Notes: generated from the letters alone by a model not told the origin. Counted from the first letter of the stretch, positions 27,032 to 36,927 are shown. The stretch is DNA of 64,000 bases from Clostridiales bacterium Firm_16 (GCA_001604185.1 LVAV01000092.1:59867-123866), one strand, 5' to 3'. A program made the numbers and translations.

Positions 27032-28165
27032 ATGAAGATCCGTTTTGAAGGGTTGACGAAGCGTTTTCCCAATCGTAATAAGAGTATCAAGTCTGAAGTC
27101 GTTGCCGTGGATAATTTCACGTTTGAGATCCCGGACGGCAAACTGGTCGGTCTTCTCGGCCCTTCCGGCTGTGGCAAGAGTACGGCCCTGAATCTGATCT
27201 GCGGTCTGGAAACACCTACCGAAGGAAAGATCTTCTTCGACGATGACGATGTCACAGATCTTCCTGCAGAGAACCGCGGAGTCGGTATGGTCTTTCAGAG
27301 TTACGCCCTGTACCCTCACCTGAACGTAAAGAAAAACATCATGTTCCCGCTTCAGAACCTCAAGGGTGATAAGAAGATGACCAAGGAACAGATGGAAGCC
27401 AAGGCCCTGGAAGCTGCCAAGATCGTGCAGATCGAGGAGCTGATGGAAAGAAAACCAAAAGAGATGAGCGGTGGTCAACAGCAGCGTGTCGCAATCGCCA
27501 GAGCTCTGGTCAAGATGCCGCGGGTTCTCCTTCTGGACGAGCCTCTCTCCAACCTGGATGCACGACTTCGTATCCAGACCCGAGAAGAGATCAAGCGCAT
27601 CCAGAATACCACCAAGATCACGACGATATTCGTTACTCACGACCAGGAAGAAGCCATGAGTATCTCCGACCTGATCGTCGTCATGAAAGACGGAGCGGTA
27701 CACCAGATCGGAAAGCCTCAGGAAGTCTATGACAATCCGAAGAATCTCTTCGTCGCCAAGTTCCTGGGTACTCCGCCGATCAACGTCTTCTCCGGCAAGA
27801 TCCAGAACGGCAAACTCCTGATCGGAGACGAAGCCGTCCTGGAGAAAGAATATGTAAAAGATACGAAGGATCAGGAAGTTTTTGTCGGCATCCGTCCGGA
27901 AGGTTTCCTTCTTCGTCCGAACAGCGACGGCAAGACAGACGGCAAAGCCGGATGCTTCCACGCTAAGCTTCTGGCCGTCGAAGTCATGGGCAGAGACACC
28001 AGTGTAGTCTTCTCCCATTCCCAGAGCGAAGTGGCGGATTCACGACTCCGGGCCATCGTGTCCTCCGACAATGCCATTGACCCCGAATCGGAGCAAGTGC
28101 TTTTCGACCTGAATCCGAAGAAAGTATTCGTATTCAATAAAGAGACGGGAGAGCGGCTGCTATGA
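27032..28165 (+). CDS. Sugar ABC transporter ATPase (MsmK/UgpC/MalK-like)
   Basis: A 377-residue ATPase. Walker A is GPSGCGKST near residue 45, the Q-loop VFQSYALYPHL, the signature MSGGQQQRVAIARAL, Walker B LLLDEPLSNLDA, and a C-terminal OB/TOBE regulatory domain follows from about residue 245. Enzymes of this type energise CUT1 carbohydrate importers and in Firmicutes often serve several of them. The TAAGGAGG site lies just upstream. It overlaps the first permease gene by 4 bp (ATGA). It may also serve the ATPase-less permeases at 56080-58075 (inference). Confidence 0.93.
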   Translation: MKIRFEGLTKRFPNRNKSIKSEVVAVDNFTFEIPDGKLVGLLGPSGCGKSTALNLICGLETPTEGKIFFDDDDVTDLPAENRGVGMVFQSYALYPHLNVKKNIMFPLQNLKGDKKMTKEQMEAKALEAAKIVQIEELMERKPKEMSGGQQQRVAIARALVKMPRVLLLDEPLSNLDARLRIQTREEIKRIQNTTKITTIFVTHDQEEAMSISDLIVVMKDGAVHQIGKPQEVYDNPKNLFVAKFLGTPPINVFSGKIQNGKLLIGDEAVLEKEYVKDTKDQEVFVGIRPEGFLLRPNSDGKTDGKAGCFHAKLLAVEVMGRDTSVVFSHSQSEVADSRLRAIVSSDNAIDPESEQVLFDLNPKKVFVFNKETGERLL

Positions 28166-29058
28166 ATACCAAGAAGCAGAATCTGAAAGCCTGGCTGTAC
28201 CTGCTGCCTGCACTGCTCTTCCTCGGGATTTTCATGATCTATCCGCTGGTAGACGTACTGGTGTATTCCTTCGAAGAAGGCTATAACTCCGCGTCCCAGA
28301 CTTCCTTCGGAACCGGCTGGTTCAACTATGCCTATGTCCTGCACGATCCTTACTTCCTGCAGGCTGTGAAGAATACCTTCATTATCGTGATCATCACCGT
28401 GCCGCTGTCGACTCTGCTGGCGCTGCTGATCTCCTTGGCCCTGAATTCCATCAAGAAACTGAAAGAGGTTTTCCAGACCATCTTCTTTCTTCCTTACGTC
28501 ACCAACACTTTGGCCGTCGGTCTGGTGTTCATGATCATGTTCAAGAAGACCCCCTATACCGACGGACTCATCAACATGATCCTGGCGATTTTTAAAACCG
28601 GGCCGGTCGACTTCATCGACGGTCCCTACTGGGCCAAGATGTTCGTCATGTGCTTCTATACGATCTGGGTGGTGCTGCCATTCAAAGTACTGATCCTTAC
28701 CAGTGCCCTGGCATCGGTAGATGAGGTCTACTACAAGGCTGCCCGCATCGACGGAACTTCCCGGTTCCGCATGTTCACCCATATCACGCTCCCCATGATC
28801 TCCCCCATGATCTTCTACCTCGTGATCACGGGCTTCATCGGAGCCTTCAAGGCCTATAGCGACGAGGTGGCTATCTTCGGCACGAATCTCAACTCCGCCG
28901 GCATGAACACCATCGTCGGCTACGTATACGATATGCTCTACGGCGACTCCGGCGGATATCCGTCCTACGCCGCCGCTGCTGCGCTGATCCTGTTCGCCAT
29001 CGTATTTACCATCACGGTGGTCAACCTGCTGATCAGCAAGAAAACATCGATACAGTAA
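28162..29058 (+). CDS. Sugar ABC transporter permease (MalF/UgpA-like)
   Basis: A 298-residue CUT1 permease with six membrane helices and the EAA loop in YYKAARIDGTSRFRMFTHITLP near residues 192-213 that docks on the ATPase. It pairs with the second permease to form the channel. Co-transcribed with the ATPase. Confidence 0.92.
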   Translation: MNTKKQNLKAWLYLLPALLFLGIFMIYPLVDVLVYSFEEGYNSASQTSFGTGWFNYAYVLHDPYFLQAVKNTFIIVIITVPLSTLLALLISLALNSIKKLKEVFQTIFFLPYVTNTLAVGLVFMIMFKKTPYTDGLINMILAIFKTGPVDFIDGPYWAKMFVMCFYTIWVVLPFKVLILTSALASVDEVYYKAARIDGTSRFRMFTHITLPMISPMIFYLVITGFIGAFKAYSDEVAIFGTNLNSAGMNTIVGYVYDMLYGDSGGYPSYAAAAALILFAIVFTITVVNLLISKKTSIQ

Positions 29059-29071
29059 GGGGGTGTGACGC

Positions 29072-29938
29072 ATGAACGATTATGATCAGATCAGCCGCAA
29101 TGCCCGCACCGCCAGGATCGTGAGAAAGACCGTCACCTACGCCCTTCTCGCCATCTGGGGAATCATCGTACTTTTCCCCTTCTACTGGATGATCCTTAGC
29201 TCCATCAAGAGCTACGGCAGTTATAACGCAGAATTCACACCCAAATTCTGGACCACGTCACCCACGCTCCAGAACTATGCCGACGCTTTTACCAAGGTCA
29301 ACCTGGGAAGATACTTCCTGAACACCTTCATCTTCACGGTGGTCACCACCGCTCTCATGATGCTGGTGATCGTCCTGGCGGCCTTCGCCTTCTCGCGCCT
29401 TCAGTTCCGCGGCAAGAACCTGGTCTTCACCTTGTTCCTGTCCCTCATGATGATCCCTTCCGAACTGGTGATCATCACCAACTTCGTCACCATCACCAAC
29501 TGGGGCCTGAGGAACACTTTCACCGGCTTGATCCTGCCCTCGGTAACTTCCGTATTCTATATCTATCTTCTGAAAGAAAATTTCGAGCAGATCCCGGACG
29601 ATCTTTATAAAGCCGCCAAAGTCGACGGCACATCGGACCTGAAGTACCTGCTGAAGGTCATGATCCCCATCTGCTCCCCCACAATCGTCACCGTCATCAT
29701 CCTCAAGGTCATCGAGTGCTGGAACTCCTATGTATGGCCTCGCCTGATCACAGATGACGCACGGTATTTCCTGGTCAGCAACGGCATCTCCGAGATCCGC
29801 GAGAACGGCTTCGGGCGCGAGAATATCCCCGCCATGATGGCCGCCGTCGTCGTCATCTCCATCCCGCTGATCGTACTTTTCCTGGTCTTCCACAGGAAGA
29901 TCATGGCCGGCGTAAGCCGAGGAGGTACCAAGGGATGA
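29072..29938 (+). CDS. Sugar ABC transporter permease (MalG/UgpE-like)
   Basis: A 288-residue CUT1 permease with six helices and the EAA loop at LYKAAKVDGTSDLKYLLKV near residues 178-196. GGGGGTGTGACGC precedes its ATG. It overlaps the binding-protein gene by 4 bp (ATGA). Substrate is a carbohydrate by family; a cello-oligosaccharide is plausible given the phosphorylases in the window but unproven. Confidence 0.92.
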   Translation: MNDYDQISRNARTARIVRKTVTYALLAIWGIIVLFPFYWMILSSIKSYGSYNAEFTPKFWTTSPTLQNYADAFTKVNLGRYFLNTFIFTVVTTALMMLVIVLAAFAFSRLQFRGKNLVFTLFLSLMMIPSELVIITNFVTITNWGLRNTFTGLILPSVTSVFYIYLLKENFEQIPDDLYKAAKVDGTSDLKYLLKVMIPICSPTIVTVIILKVIECWNSYVWPRLITDDARYFLVSNGISEIRENGFGRENIPAMMAAVVVISIPLIVLFLVFHRKIMAGVSRGGTKG

Positions 29939-31545
29939 GAACTATTGTTGCAAAAACTCTGTCACTTATTCTTCTTTTCTCCTTGATCCTGGGCACCTCG
30001 TCTCTGCTTTCGTCCTGTCACGGAACCTCGGCTCTCTCTGCCTTCGATGTACCGGAAGAATTCGATACAAGCCGGAACTACGAGATCACCTTCTGGGCCA
30101 AGAACGACACCAACGTCACCCAGACCCGCGTGTACAGCAAAGCCGTAGAAGACTTCCAGAAGCTTTACCCGAACATTCACGTAAACCTTCGCTTCTACAC
30201 CGACTACAACAAGATCTATAACGATGTCATCACTAACATCGCTACCCAGACCACTCCGAATATCTGCATCACCTATCCGGACCATATCGCCACCTACATG
30301 ACCGGCGACAATGTGGTCGTACCGCTGGATTCCCTTCTGAAAGACAAGAACTACGGACTCGGCGGAAGCAAAGTGCTTTTCGATTCGCCGAAATACAGCG
30401 AGCTGGTACCCCAGTTTCTGGAAGAATGCCGTATCGGTAATGAGCACTATGCTATCCCTTTCATGCGTTCCACCGAAGCCTGCTATGTCAACAAAGACTT
30501 CGTAGAGAAACTGGGCTACACTCTCCCGGAGATCCTGACCTGGGATTTCATCTGGGAAGTATCCGAAGCCGCCACCAAGAAGAATGATGACGGCACCTAC
30601 GTCATCAACGGCCAGAAGACCATGATTCCCTTCATCTACAAGTCTTCCGACAACATGATGATCCACTACCTCTTCCAGAAAGAAGCCGGTTACTCCACGC
30701 CTTCCGGCGAGATCCAGATCTTCAACGACGATACCCGCGCATTCCTGGAAGAAATCGCTATCCATGCCAAGAGCGGTGCTTTCTCCACATTCAAGATCAG
30801 CAGCTATCCGGCCAACTTCCTCAATGCCGGTCAATGCATCTTCGCCATCGACTCCACCGCAGGTTCCACCTGGATGGGCACCGATGCACCGAACATCGAC
30901 ATCAGCAAAGATAAACTGGTGAAGTTCAATACCGTAGTCTGCCCGGTTCCACAGGTCGATCCGGAGCATCCGAAGATGATCTCCCAAGGTCCGTCTATCT
31001 GCCTTTTTAACAAGGAAGACAAAGGCGAAGTCCTGGCCAGCTGGCTCTTCGCCTCCTATCTCCTGAGCAACGACGTGCAGATCGCCTATTCTGAGACCGA
31101 AGGATACGTGCCCGTCACCACCAAGGCCCAGAATGACGAAGCCTACCAGGCTTATCTCAACGACCGCACCAGTAACGATGCCCTGCATTATTCCGTGAAG
31201 CTGGATGCCTGTCAGCTCCTGATCTCTCACGTTTCCGACACCTTCGTCACCCCTGTCTTCAACGGCTCCACTTCCCTTCGTAATGCAGCCGGCGAACTCA
31301 TCGAGAATGTGACCAAGTCCACCCGCCGGAAGAAGGTCACGGACGATGCTTACTACGAGAAACTGTATAAGGATACAGAGTCCCTTTACCGCCTGGACCA
31401 GATCGACAAGCAGACCACCGGCAATATCAAAGATCTTGGAAAAATGCCAAAAACTGCTGTGATTTTGCTAATAAGTCTGGCTGTTTCATGGCTTTTGATT
31501 GGTGCATATGTAGTTTATAGCCGATTCCTTAAGAAAAAAGCGTGA
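29935..31545 (+). CDS. Extracellular solute-binding lipoprotein with C-terminal membrane helix
   Basis: A 536-residue family 1 sugar-binding protein. The signal peptide ends in a lipobox, LLSSC, with Cys at about residue 28. The binding fold spans about 45-470 (start YEITFWAKNDT). Unusually, residues 500-530 form a hydrophobic helix (AVILLISLAVSWLLIGAYVV) followed by a basic tail KKKA, so the protein may be anchored at both ends. The codons of this last segment (from about 31440) are AT-rich, unlike the GC-ending codons of the rest. It is the last gene of the transporter operon. Confidence 0.88.
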   Translation: MRTIVAKTLSLILLFSLILGTSSLLSSCHGTSALSAFDVPEEFDTSRNYEITFWAKNDTNVTQTRVYSKAVEDFQKLYPNIHVNLRFYTDYNKIYNDVITNIATQTTPNICITYPDHIATYMTGDNVVVPLDSLLKDKNYGLGGSKVLFDSPKYSELVPQFLEECRIGNEHYAIPFMRSTEACYVNKDFVEKLGYTLPEILTWDFIWEVSEAATKKNDDGTYVINGQKTMIPFIYKSSDNMMIHYLFQKEAGYSTPSGEIQIFNDDTRAFLEEIAIHAKSGAFSTFKISSYPANFLNAGQCIFAIDSTAGSTWMGTDAPNIDISKDKLVKFNTVVCPVPQVDPEHPKMISQGPSICLFNKEDKGEVLASWLFASYLLSNDVQIAYSETEGYVPVTTKAQNDEAYQAYLNDRTSNDALHYSVKLDACQLLISHVSDTFVTPVFNGSTSLRNAAGELIENVTKSTRRKKVTDDAYYEKLYKDTESLYRLDQIDKQTTGNIKDLGKMPKTAVILLISLAVSWLLIGAYVVYSRFLKKKA

Positions 31546-31563
31546 TTCTTCTTTTCTTTGACG

Positions 31564-31592
31564 TATAATATGGGCGATTCATAAATGAATCG
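31564..31592 (+). promoter_or_regulatory. -10 hexamer followed by an 18-bp palindrome
   Basis: TATAAT at 31564-31569, with only a poor -35 (CGTGAT) at 17 nt. A perfect inverted repeat, CGATTCAT-AA-ATGAATCG (31575-31592), begins 5 bp after the -10, covering the likely start of transcription of the next lipoprotein gene. It could be an operator or a 5' stem-loop. Confidence 0.4.
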
Positions 31593-31636
31593 GATGAAAG
31601 TAAGAAAATAAGAAAAAAGAAAAGAGGATGGTCAAT

Positions 31637-32485
31637 ATGAAAAAGTGTATTGCCGCTTTGATGGCTGCTTCTATGCTCCTGGCTATGTCCGGATGCAGCA
31701 AGAAGGAAGAAACAACCACGACAACTACCACCGCCGCTACAACAACTGAGGCTACAACGACAACTGAAGCTACAACAGAGGCTTCTTCTGAAGAAACGAG
31801 CGCTTCCGAAGAGTCTACCGAGGCTTCCGAGTCCAAGGAAGAGGGCAAAGTCCTTTCTTATGCCGAGTATGTTGCAGCTGAGATGGAAACAGCAGTAACC
31901 ATCGAGGCTTACGTTCAGGCTAAGCAGTCCTGGTGGGACAACAAGGCTACCGTTTATCTCCAGGATGAGAACGGTGCGTACTTCGCTTACAACATGACTT
32001 GTACAGAAGAGGATTACGCTAAGCTGGTAGATGGACAGAAGATCCGTGTATCAGGCTATAAGAATGTCTGGTCCGGTGAGGTCGAGATCACTGATGCTAC
32101 TTTCGAGGTCATCGACGGTAACTGGAAGGCTACACCGGTAGATGTTACTGCAGATCTGGGCACAGATGCTCTGATCGACAAGCAGAACCAGCTGGTTTCT
32201 TTCACAGGCATGAAGGTTGAAGCTTCCAAGGATGCAGATGGCAAAGAAGTTGCTTTCCTGTACAAGTGGGATGGTTCCGGCGCAGAAGGCGACGACCTCT
32301 ACTTCCAGGTATCCGTAAACGGCAACACCTACTCCTTCACCGTTGAGTCTTACCTCTGCGATAAGGATTCGGAAGTATACAAAGCTGTAAAAGAACTGAA
32401 GGTCGGCGACACAGTCGATATGGAAGGTTTCCTGTATTGGTATGAAGGTGTGAACCCGCATATCACCAAGGTAACAAAGAAGTAA
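31637..32485 (+). CDS. Thr-rich lipoprotein with OB-like C-terminal domain
   Basis: A 282-residue lipoprotein. The signal peptide has the lipobox MSGC (Cys at about residue 20). A low-complexity Thr/Ala/Glu/Ser linker covers about residues 23-68, like wall-spanning linkers, and a folded domain lies at 75-282. Its KATVYLQDENGAYFAYNM, KIRVSGYKNVWSGEVEI and VDMEGFLYWYEGVNPHI segments look like beta strands of OB-type binding domains. Function unknown. I start at ATG 31637 with GAGG 9 nt upstream; the ATG three codons earlier touches the site. A strong terminator follows. Confidence 0.75.
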   Translation: MKKCIAALMAASMLLAMSGCSKKEETTTTTTTAATTTEATTTTEATTEASSEETSASEESTEASESKEEGKVLSYAEYVAAEMETAVTIEAYVQAKQSWWDNKATVYLQDENGAYFAYNMTCTEEDYAKLVDGQKIRVSGYKNVWSGEVEITDATFEVIDGNWKATPVDVTADLGTDALIDKQNQLVSFTGMKVEASKDADGKEVAFLYKWDGSGAEGDDLYFQVSVNGNTYSFTVESYLCDKDSEVYKAVKELKVGDTVDMEGFLYWYEGVNPHITKVTKK

Positions 32486-32516
32486 TCCATCCGGTTCTTC
32501 GCAAAAAGCAAAAAGT

Positions 32517-32581
32517 GAAAAGCCTTTGCGCTGGTCCTCGACACTTCGTGTCTGCGGAATCGCGCGAAGGCTTTTCTTTTT
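32517..32581. terminator. Bidirectional terminator between convergent lipoprotein genes
   Basis: A 15-bp stem, GAAAAGCCTTTGCGC (32517-32531) with GCGCGAAGGCTTTTC (32562-32576), containing one G-T pair. A smaller GACAC/GTGTC hairpin sits in the loop. It is followed by TTTTT on the plus strand and preceded by A-runs that give T-runs on the minus strand. Confidence 0.8.
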
Positions 32582-32682
32582 GCGTTCTGCGAATGCGGGT
32601 GGGTAGATTACTTCTTTGTTGGTGAATGCGGGGCGTGGCTACGCGCTGAGGCATCGCTTTCCGGCAAATGAAGGTATACGCA

Positions 32683-34221
32683 TCAGTGCGAGATCTTGAT
32701 CCTGTATGCCATATACTCATCCCAGGATGCGTCTTTTCTCTCATCGATGAGGGAGATGTACATGCTTCCGTCTGGGAGCCGGGTGATTCCGGACGGCCAC
32801 GGGCTGGAGGTGTCGAACAGTTCTTTCTGACCGACAGCGCCGATGTAGTTGCCGCTCTTATCCCAGATAACGAGTTCTAATGCAGTGTTATCCAGAGCCA
32901 GGTAGCAATCGTCTGTTTCCATGACCGCTTCGTAGGAACAGATACTATGTGTGCTGTTCGGGTCCGGAAGCAGGGACAGTTGCAGTTTGCCTTCGAAATC
33001 GTAGACGAAGACACCTTTGTGTGCACCTACCAGGATGTGATCCTTCGTGACCGTTACACTCTCCATGGTACCGACATCATCAGCCTTATTCGAGAATTCG
33101 AAAGGCTCGATGGTGCTCTTGCCGTCTTTGTCATAGGTGATCTTCTTTGCGGTCTCGAAGGTCAGGAAGTACCCGATGCCCCAGGTTCCATCCTCAGACA
33201 TCACGGTCTTATTCGTATTATTCTCATCCGATCCGATCTGCTTGCCGTTCTTATAGATCAGCATCGGTGCGATAAAGGAAGAAACATAAACATTTCCATC
33301 CTTGTCTCTGCACATCTCGGAATACTCCTTATCCAGCTGGTACTCATGAAGTATCTTCATGCTGCTGCCATCGATAGTATAAACGTTCAGAGTTTTTTCA
33401 CTAAGGGCGTACAAAGTCTTGCCCACCACGACGATCTTGTTGCCGTATTTTTCCAAAGGCAGGAAGCTCTCTTCCGGAATGATCGGCGTAGATTTAACAG
33501 TAAAATCTCCGATCTTCGCTTCGCCTTCCTTCGGCTTGAGGGCCTCACCTTCCCACGGATATGGCGGATCTTTCAGATCACCGCCCGGCAGGTTGAAACG
33601 CATGCTGTCAAGGATTGTATCCATGCTGTCCACATCGCCATAGACATCGATGGAAATATCGATACCGGCCTTCTCACTGCGATAAAGATAATACACTTCG
33701 TAATTCGTGGAATAGGATACAAAGTCCAGACCGCCGATAGATATCGTCGGCACTTTTCCGTCCTTTAGATCGTGCAGATCGATACCGTGCGTCATCAGCT
33801 TCTTGCGGAACTCTTTGGCCTCTTCCGGCGCGATAACCACGGTCAGCCTGCCCTCGTCTTTGCCGTCGGGACCCTGCTGTCTGAACATATCGTAGCAATA
33901 CTTACTGGTGGAATAGGAATTGTCCTCATCGAATTTCAGCGTAGTCGGAAGATAAGCTGACCAGAACTGCCCCTCATACTTCTCGTCGTCTTTGAAACCC
34001 TTCTTCGAGGAGTCCGACGTACGACGGGTCTGATCCTTCGAATCCGAAGTATCATCCGTATCCGACGTCTCGTCCGTGTCATCTGTCTCAGAACTGTCAT
34101 CCGTCTCGGATGTCTCCTCGCTGTCACGACCGGAACGCTTGGTCCTTTCCTGTTTATCGCATGCACATGTTCCCACGATAAAGGAAAGCATGAGCAGAAT
34201 CGAAGCAACTTTCTTCTTCAT
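32683..34221 (-). CDS. Lipoprotein with acidic linker and propeller-like C-terminus
   Basis: A 512-residue protein. The signal peptide ends in the lipobox-like TCAC (Cys at about residue 21), followed by a Ser/Asp/Thr/Glu linker (about 25-75). The C-terminal 270 residues show repeated strand patterns such as GKTLYALSEKTLNVYTIDG, DKDGNVYVSS and RLPDGSMYISLID, suggesting a six-bladed beta-propeller of the NHL/TolB kind. The middle region (95-220) is not recognised. Probably a cell-surface protein. AGGAGG lies before ATG 34221. Confidence 0.65.
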   Translation of the reverse strand: MKKKVASILLMLSFIVGTCACDKQERTKRSGRDSEETSETDDSSETDDTDETSDTDDTSDSKDQTRRTSDSSKKGFKDDEKYEGQFWSAYLPTTLKFDEDNSYSTSKYCYDMFRQQGPDGKDEGRLTVVIAPEEAKEFRKKLMTHGIDLHDLKDGKVPTISIGGLDFVSYSTNYEVYYLYRSEKAGIDISIDVYGDVDSMDTILDSMRFNLPGGDLKDPPYPWEGEALKPKEGEAKIGDFTVKSTPIIPEESFLPLEKYGNKIVVVGKTLYALSEKTLNVYTIDGSSMKILHEYQLDKEYSEMCRDKDGNVYVSSFIAPMLIYKNGKQIGSDENNTNKTVMSEDGTWGIGYFLTFETAKKITYDKDGKSTIEPFEFSNKADDVGTMESVTVTKDHILVGAHKGVFVYDFEGKLQLSLLPDPNSTHSICSYEAVMETDDCYLALDNTALELVIWDKSGNYIGAVGQKELFDTSSPWPSGITRLPDGSMYISLIDERKDASWDEYMAYRIKISH

Positions 34222-34312
34222 ATGAAATCCTCCTGTTAACGCTTGGAGCGCCGGTTCTCCGGCCTGAAAATAGAATCGTCCGACGAGAGACGATCTCCCC
34301 CGTCTTCCAGGA

Positions 34313-36799
34313 TCAGCCTTGCGGCGGGGCGCCCTCCGGTGCAGGTGTCGGCGTCGGTGCCGCTGTATGGTACGTACATTCCTTTGTCGGTGTCAGGTAC
34401 GACCCTTCTACGAAATAATCCTCGATCATGCATCCGTTGGCCTTACAATGCTCTGTAGCCTTCAATCCGGTAAAAGAACATACCTGCATACGGATCACGC
34501 CTTCCGGCTTCTCGAAAGACGCCGCAGGCAGATTCTTGTGGATGCGTTGCATGACGAAGTTCCAGATATACTGTGCATTGTTTCTGTCGCCCTTCGGGAT
34601 CTCCGTCGTACGCAGACGGTTGTCATAGCCATACCATACTGCCGCCGCGTAATACGGTGTAAATCCGCAGAACCACTTATCGACGTTATCGTCCGTGGTA
34701 CCGGTCTTACCGGCAACCGAGATGGACTCACCATTCTCGTTCTGGATCGGCAGAACCTTGTTATGTGCCGTACCGTACTTGATAACATCCTCCAGCATGC
34801 TGGTCATCATGAAGGACGTCGCTTCCGTATACACACGATGGGTCTTGGAAATATGCTCCAGTACCACATTGCCATCACTGTCCAGGACCTTGGTATAGGC
34901 ATAGGGCTCCGTAAAGTTTCCGCAGCTTGCGAAAGTGTTATAGGCCGCCGCCATCTCCAGAGGCGACATACCGATATTGAAACCACCGATAGCCGTTGAC
35001 GGGTACTGTTCTGTCAGACGGTTGATACCTACCTCATTGAGGTACCACAGCGCCATCTCCGGCGTAACTTCCTTCCACACCTTAACGGCGATGGTATTTC
35101 GGGAAGATGCGACCGCTTGACGAATCGTCATACGGCCCTTGAAAGCATTGTCTGAATTCTTCGGCCAGACTACCGTCGGATTGGAATCATCCAGATAGTA
35201 AGGCTTATCATCGTAGATCATGGACGGCGTAATGATCGGAAGATTCAAAGCCGGCGCATAGTCGATCAGAGGCTTAACAGAGGAACCCGGCTGACGATGG
35301 GCATCCACGGCACGGTTCGTACCCAGGTTGACCGTCTTCTCACCATAACCACCCTGCATACCTGCAATGGCACCGGTCTTCACGTTGATGATCACCATAC
35401 CGCCCTGAGGCTTCTCCGGGTAATTCTCCAGTGCCTCCGGATCCGACTGGAAAAGCTCTTTCGTCTTGAATGCTTCATCCATGACAGCCTGTATGTCGGA
35501 CTCCATTGTGGTGTAGATATGGTATCCACGGTTGTAGACCGTCGTCGCGGCCAGAGATCGGCTGATGTTTCTCTCCTGCTGCAGGTCCGAGATAACTTCG
35601 GACACGGCATACTCAACAAAGTAGGAATTGATCTTCGTAGCCGAAGATGTGGTGTTGGTTCTGAACACCAGCTCGGTATTCAGCGCATTATCGTATTCTT
35701 CCTGGGAGATAAAGCCCAGTTCATACATCTTGCTAAGAACGATACGCATACGACGCATCGCATTTCTTCTTCCCGATTCACGAAGCGGATTGTAGTACGA
35801 AGGGCTCTTCGGAAGACCGGCCAGGAAGGCACATTCTGCCAGAGAAAGCTCCTTGGCGTTCTTACCGAAATAGTTCTGGGCACCCGCCTCGACACCGACA
35901 TAGTTATTGCCCATCGGCGCCAGGTTGATGTAAAGCTGCATGATCTCATCCTTCGACAGCTGCTGCTCCAGCGTCATGGCCGAGAACCACTCCTGTACCT
36001 TACGCTGGGTAGAACGCTGGTCCTGACCGGAGATCAGCTTGACCGTCTGCTGGGTGATCGTCGAACCACCGTGGGAAGCCGTACCGCCATTGACCAGAGC
36101 CGAAAGCACCGCACTACCGATACGCTGTACGTCGATACCGGAATGCTCCAGGAAACGCTCATCCTCGATAGCCATAATGGCTTCATCGATGTAAGTATCC
36201 TTAACATCTGTATACGCCACATAGATACGGTCCACGTTCTCACTACCGGTAAGCTTGGCAAGGACCGTGCCGTTAGAATCATATACGAAAGAAGTCTGCA
36301 CCGTATCCGTCATCGTAATATCCGAGATCGACAGCGGAGAGGTGGTAGAAATATAACCGATCAGCATACCGCCGCCGAAGCCGCCGGCCAGGAATCCCAG
36401 GCAAAGCAGCACGACAATGACCGTCTTAACCACATCCACCAGACCATGGAACACCTCCATATACCAGTGTCTGTCGTGGGCCGCACGGGTCGGCTTACCC
36501 TTCAGACGCGCACGCAGTTCATCTGCCAATGCGGTATTTTCAGGTGCGATAGGTCTCGTAGAACGCTGCTGGGGATCCCGGGACGAACTGTCTCTCTCGT
36601 AGGCCTGGGAACGGGAATATCCCTGGTTATTAGGCATGGCGGAAGTTCCCTGTACCCTGGGCTGCGTCTGCTGCGAATCAACGGAGGCACGGGATCTCAT
36701 CTGCTTCTTCGGAGCGCCGGAACTCTGGCGTCTCTGCTTATTATTCTTCCCGGAAGGTCTGGATCCGTTAGGTCGGCCTTCCTGGTTGTGTTTCTGCAT
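34313..36799 (-). CDS. Class A penicillin-binding protein (PBP1A-like)
   Basis: An 828-residue bifunctional peptidoglycan synthase. A basic, low-complexity cytoplasmic tail (1-110) leads to a membrane helix near residues 130-155. The GT51 glycosyltransferase follows, with catalytic Glu in AIEDERFLEH near residue 211 and the HGGSTITQQ block. The transpeptidase shows SSVK near residue 505, a SSRN motif and KTGT near 696. A Cys-containing and Pro/Thr-rich tail ends the protein. ATG 36799 is chosen (AAGG 9 nt upstream); the frame runs on to 37000 but would cross the divergent gene. It polymerises and cross-links peptidoglycan outside the membrane. Confidence 0.92.
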   Translation of the reverse strand: MQKHNQEGRPNGSRPSGKNNKQRRQSSGAPKKQMRSRASVDSQQTQPRVQGTSAMPNNQGYSRSQAYERDSSSRDPQQRSTRPIAPENTALADELRARLKGKPTRAAHDRHWYMEVFHGLVDVVKTVIVVLLCLGFLAGGFGGGMLIGYISTTSPLSISDITMTDTVQTSFVYDSNGTVLAKLTGSENVDRIYVAYTDVKDTYIDEAIMAIEDERFLEHSGIDVQRIGSAVLSALVNGGTASHGGSTITQQTVKLISGQDQRSTQRKVQEWFSAMTLEQQLSKDEIMQLYINLAPMGNNYVGVEAGAQNYFGKNAKELSLAECAFLAGLPKSPSYYNPLRESGRRNAMRRMRIVLSKMYELGFISQEEYDNALNTELVFRTNTTSSATKINSYFVEYAVSEVISDLQQERNISRSLAATTVYNRGYHIYTTMESDIQAVMDEAFKTKELFQSDPEALENYPEKPQGGMVIINVKTGAIAGMQGGYGEKTVNLGTNRAVDAHRQPGSSVKPLIDYAPALNLPIITPSMIYDDKPYYLDDSNPTVVWPKNSDNAFKGRMTIRQAVASSRNTIAVKVWKEVTPEMALWYLNEVGINRLTEQYPSTAIGGFNIGMSPLEMAAAYNTFASCGNFTEPYAYTKVLDSDGNVVLEHISKTHRVYTEATSFMMTSMLEDVIKYGTAHNKVLPIQNENGESISVAGKTGTTDDNVDKWFCGFTPYYAAAVWYGYDNRLRTTEIPKGDRNNAQYIWNFVMQRIHKNLPAASFEKPEGVIRMQVCSFTGLKATEHCKANGCMIEDYFVEGSYLTPTKECTYHTAAPTPTPAPEGAPPQG

Positions 36800-36871
36800 A
36801 TAGGTTACCTTCAATAAAAATCGTAGGGGATTTAGAAAAATCCATGATAATAATACCAGTAATCGACGCAA

Positions 36872-36900
36872 TTGGAAAGAGAGAGCAAGTGCGCTATAAT
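36872..36900 (+). promoter_or_regulatory. Promoter of the 23S rRNA methyltransferase gene
   Basis: -35 TTGGAA (36872-36877), 17-nt spacer, perfect -10 TATAAT (36895-36900). The start codon is at 36928, giving a leader of about 20 nt. Confidence 0.6.
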
Positions 36901-36927
36901 GAATCCTGATCAGAAGGGGAATGACAT

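Noticed and set aside
34250..34263. GCCGG/CCGGC hairpin after the PBP gene as a terminator
   Set aside because: Only 5 bp and no adjacent T-run.
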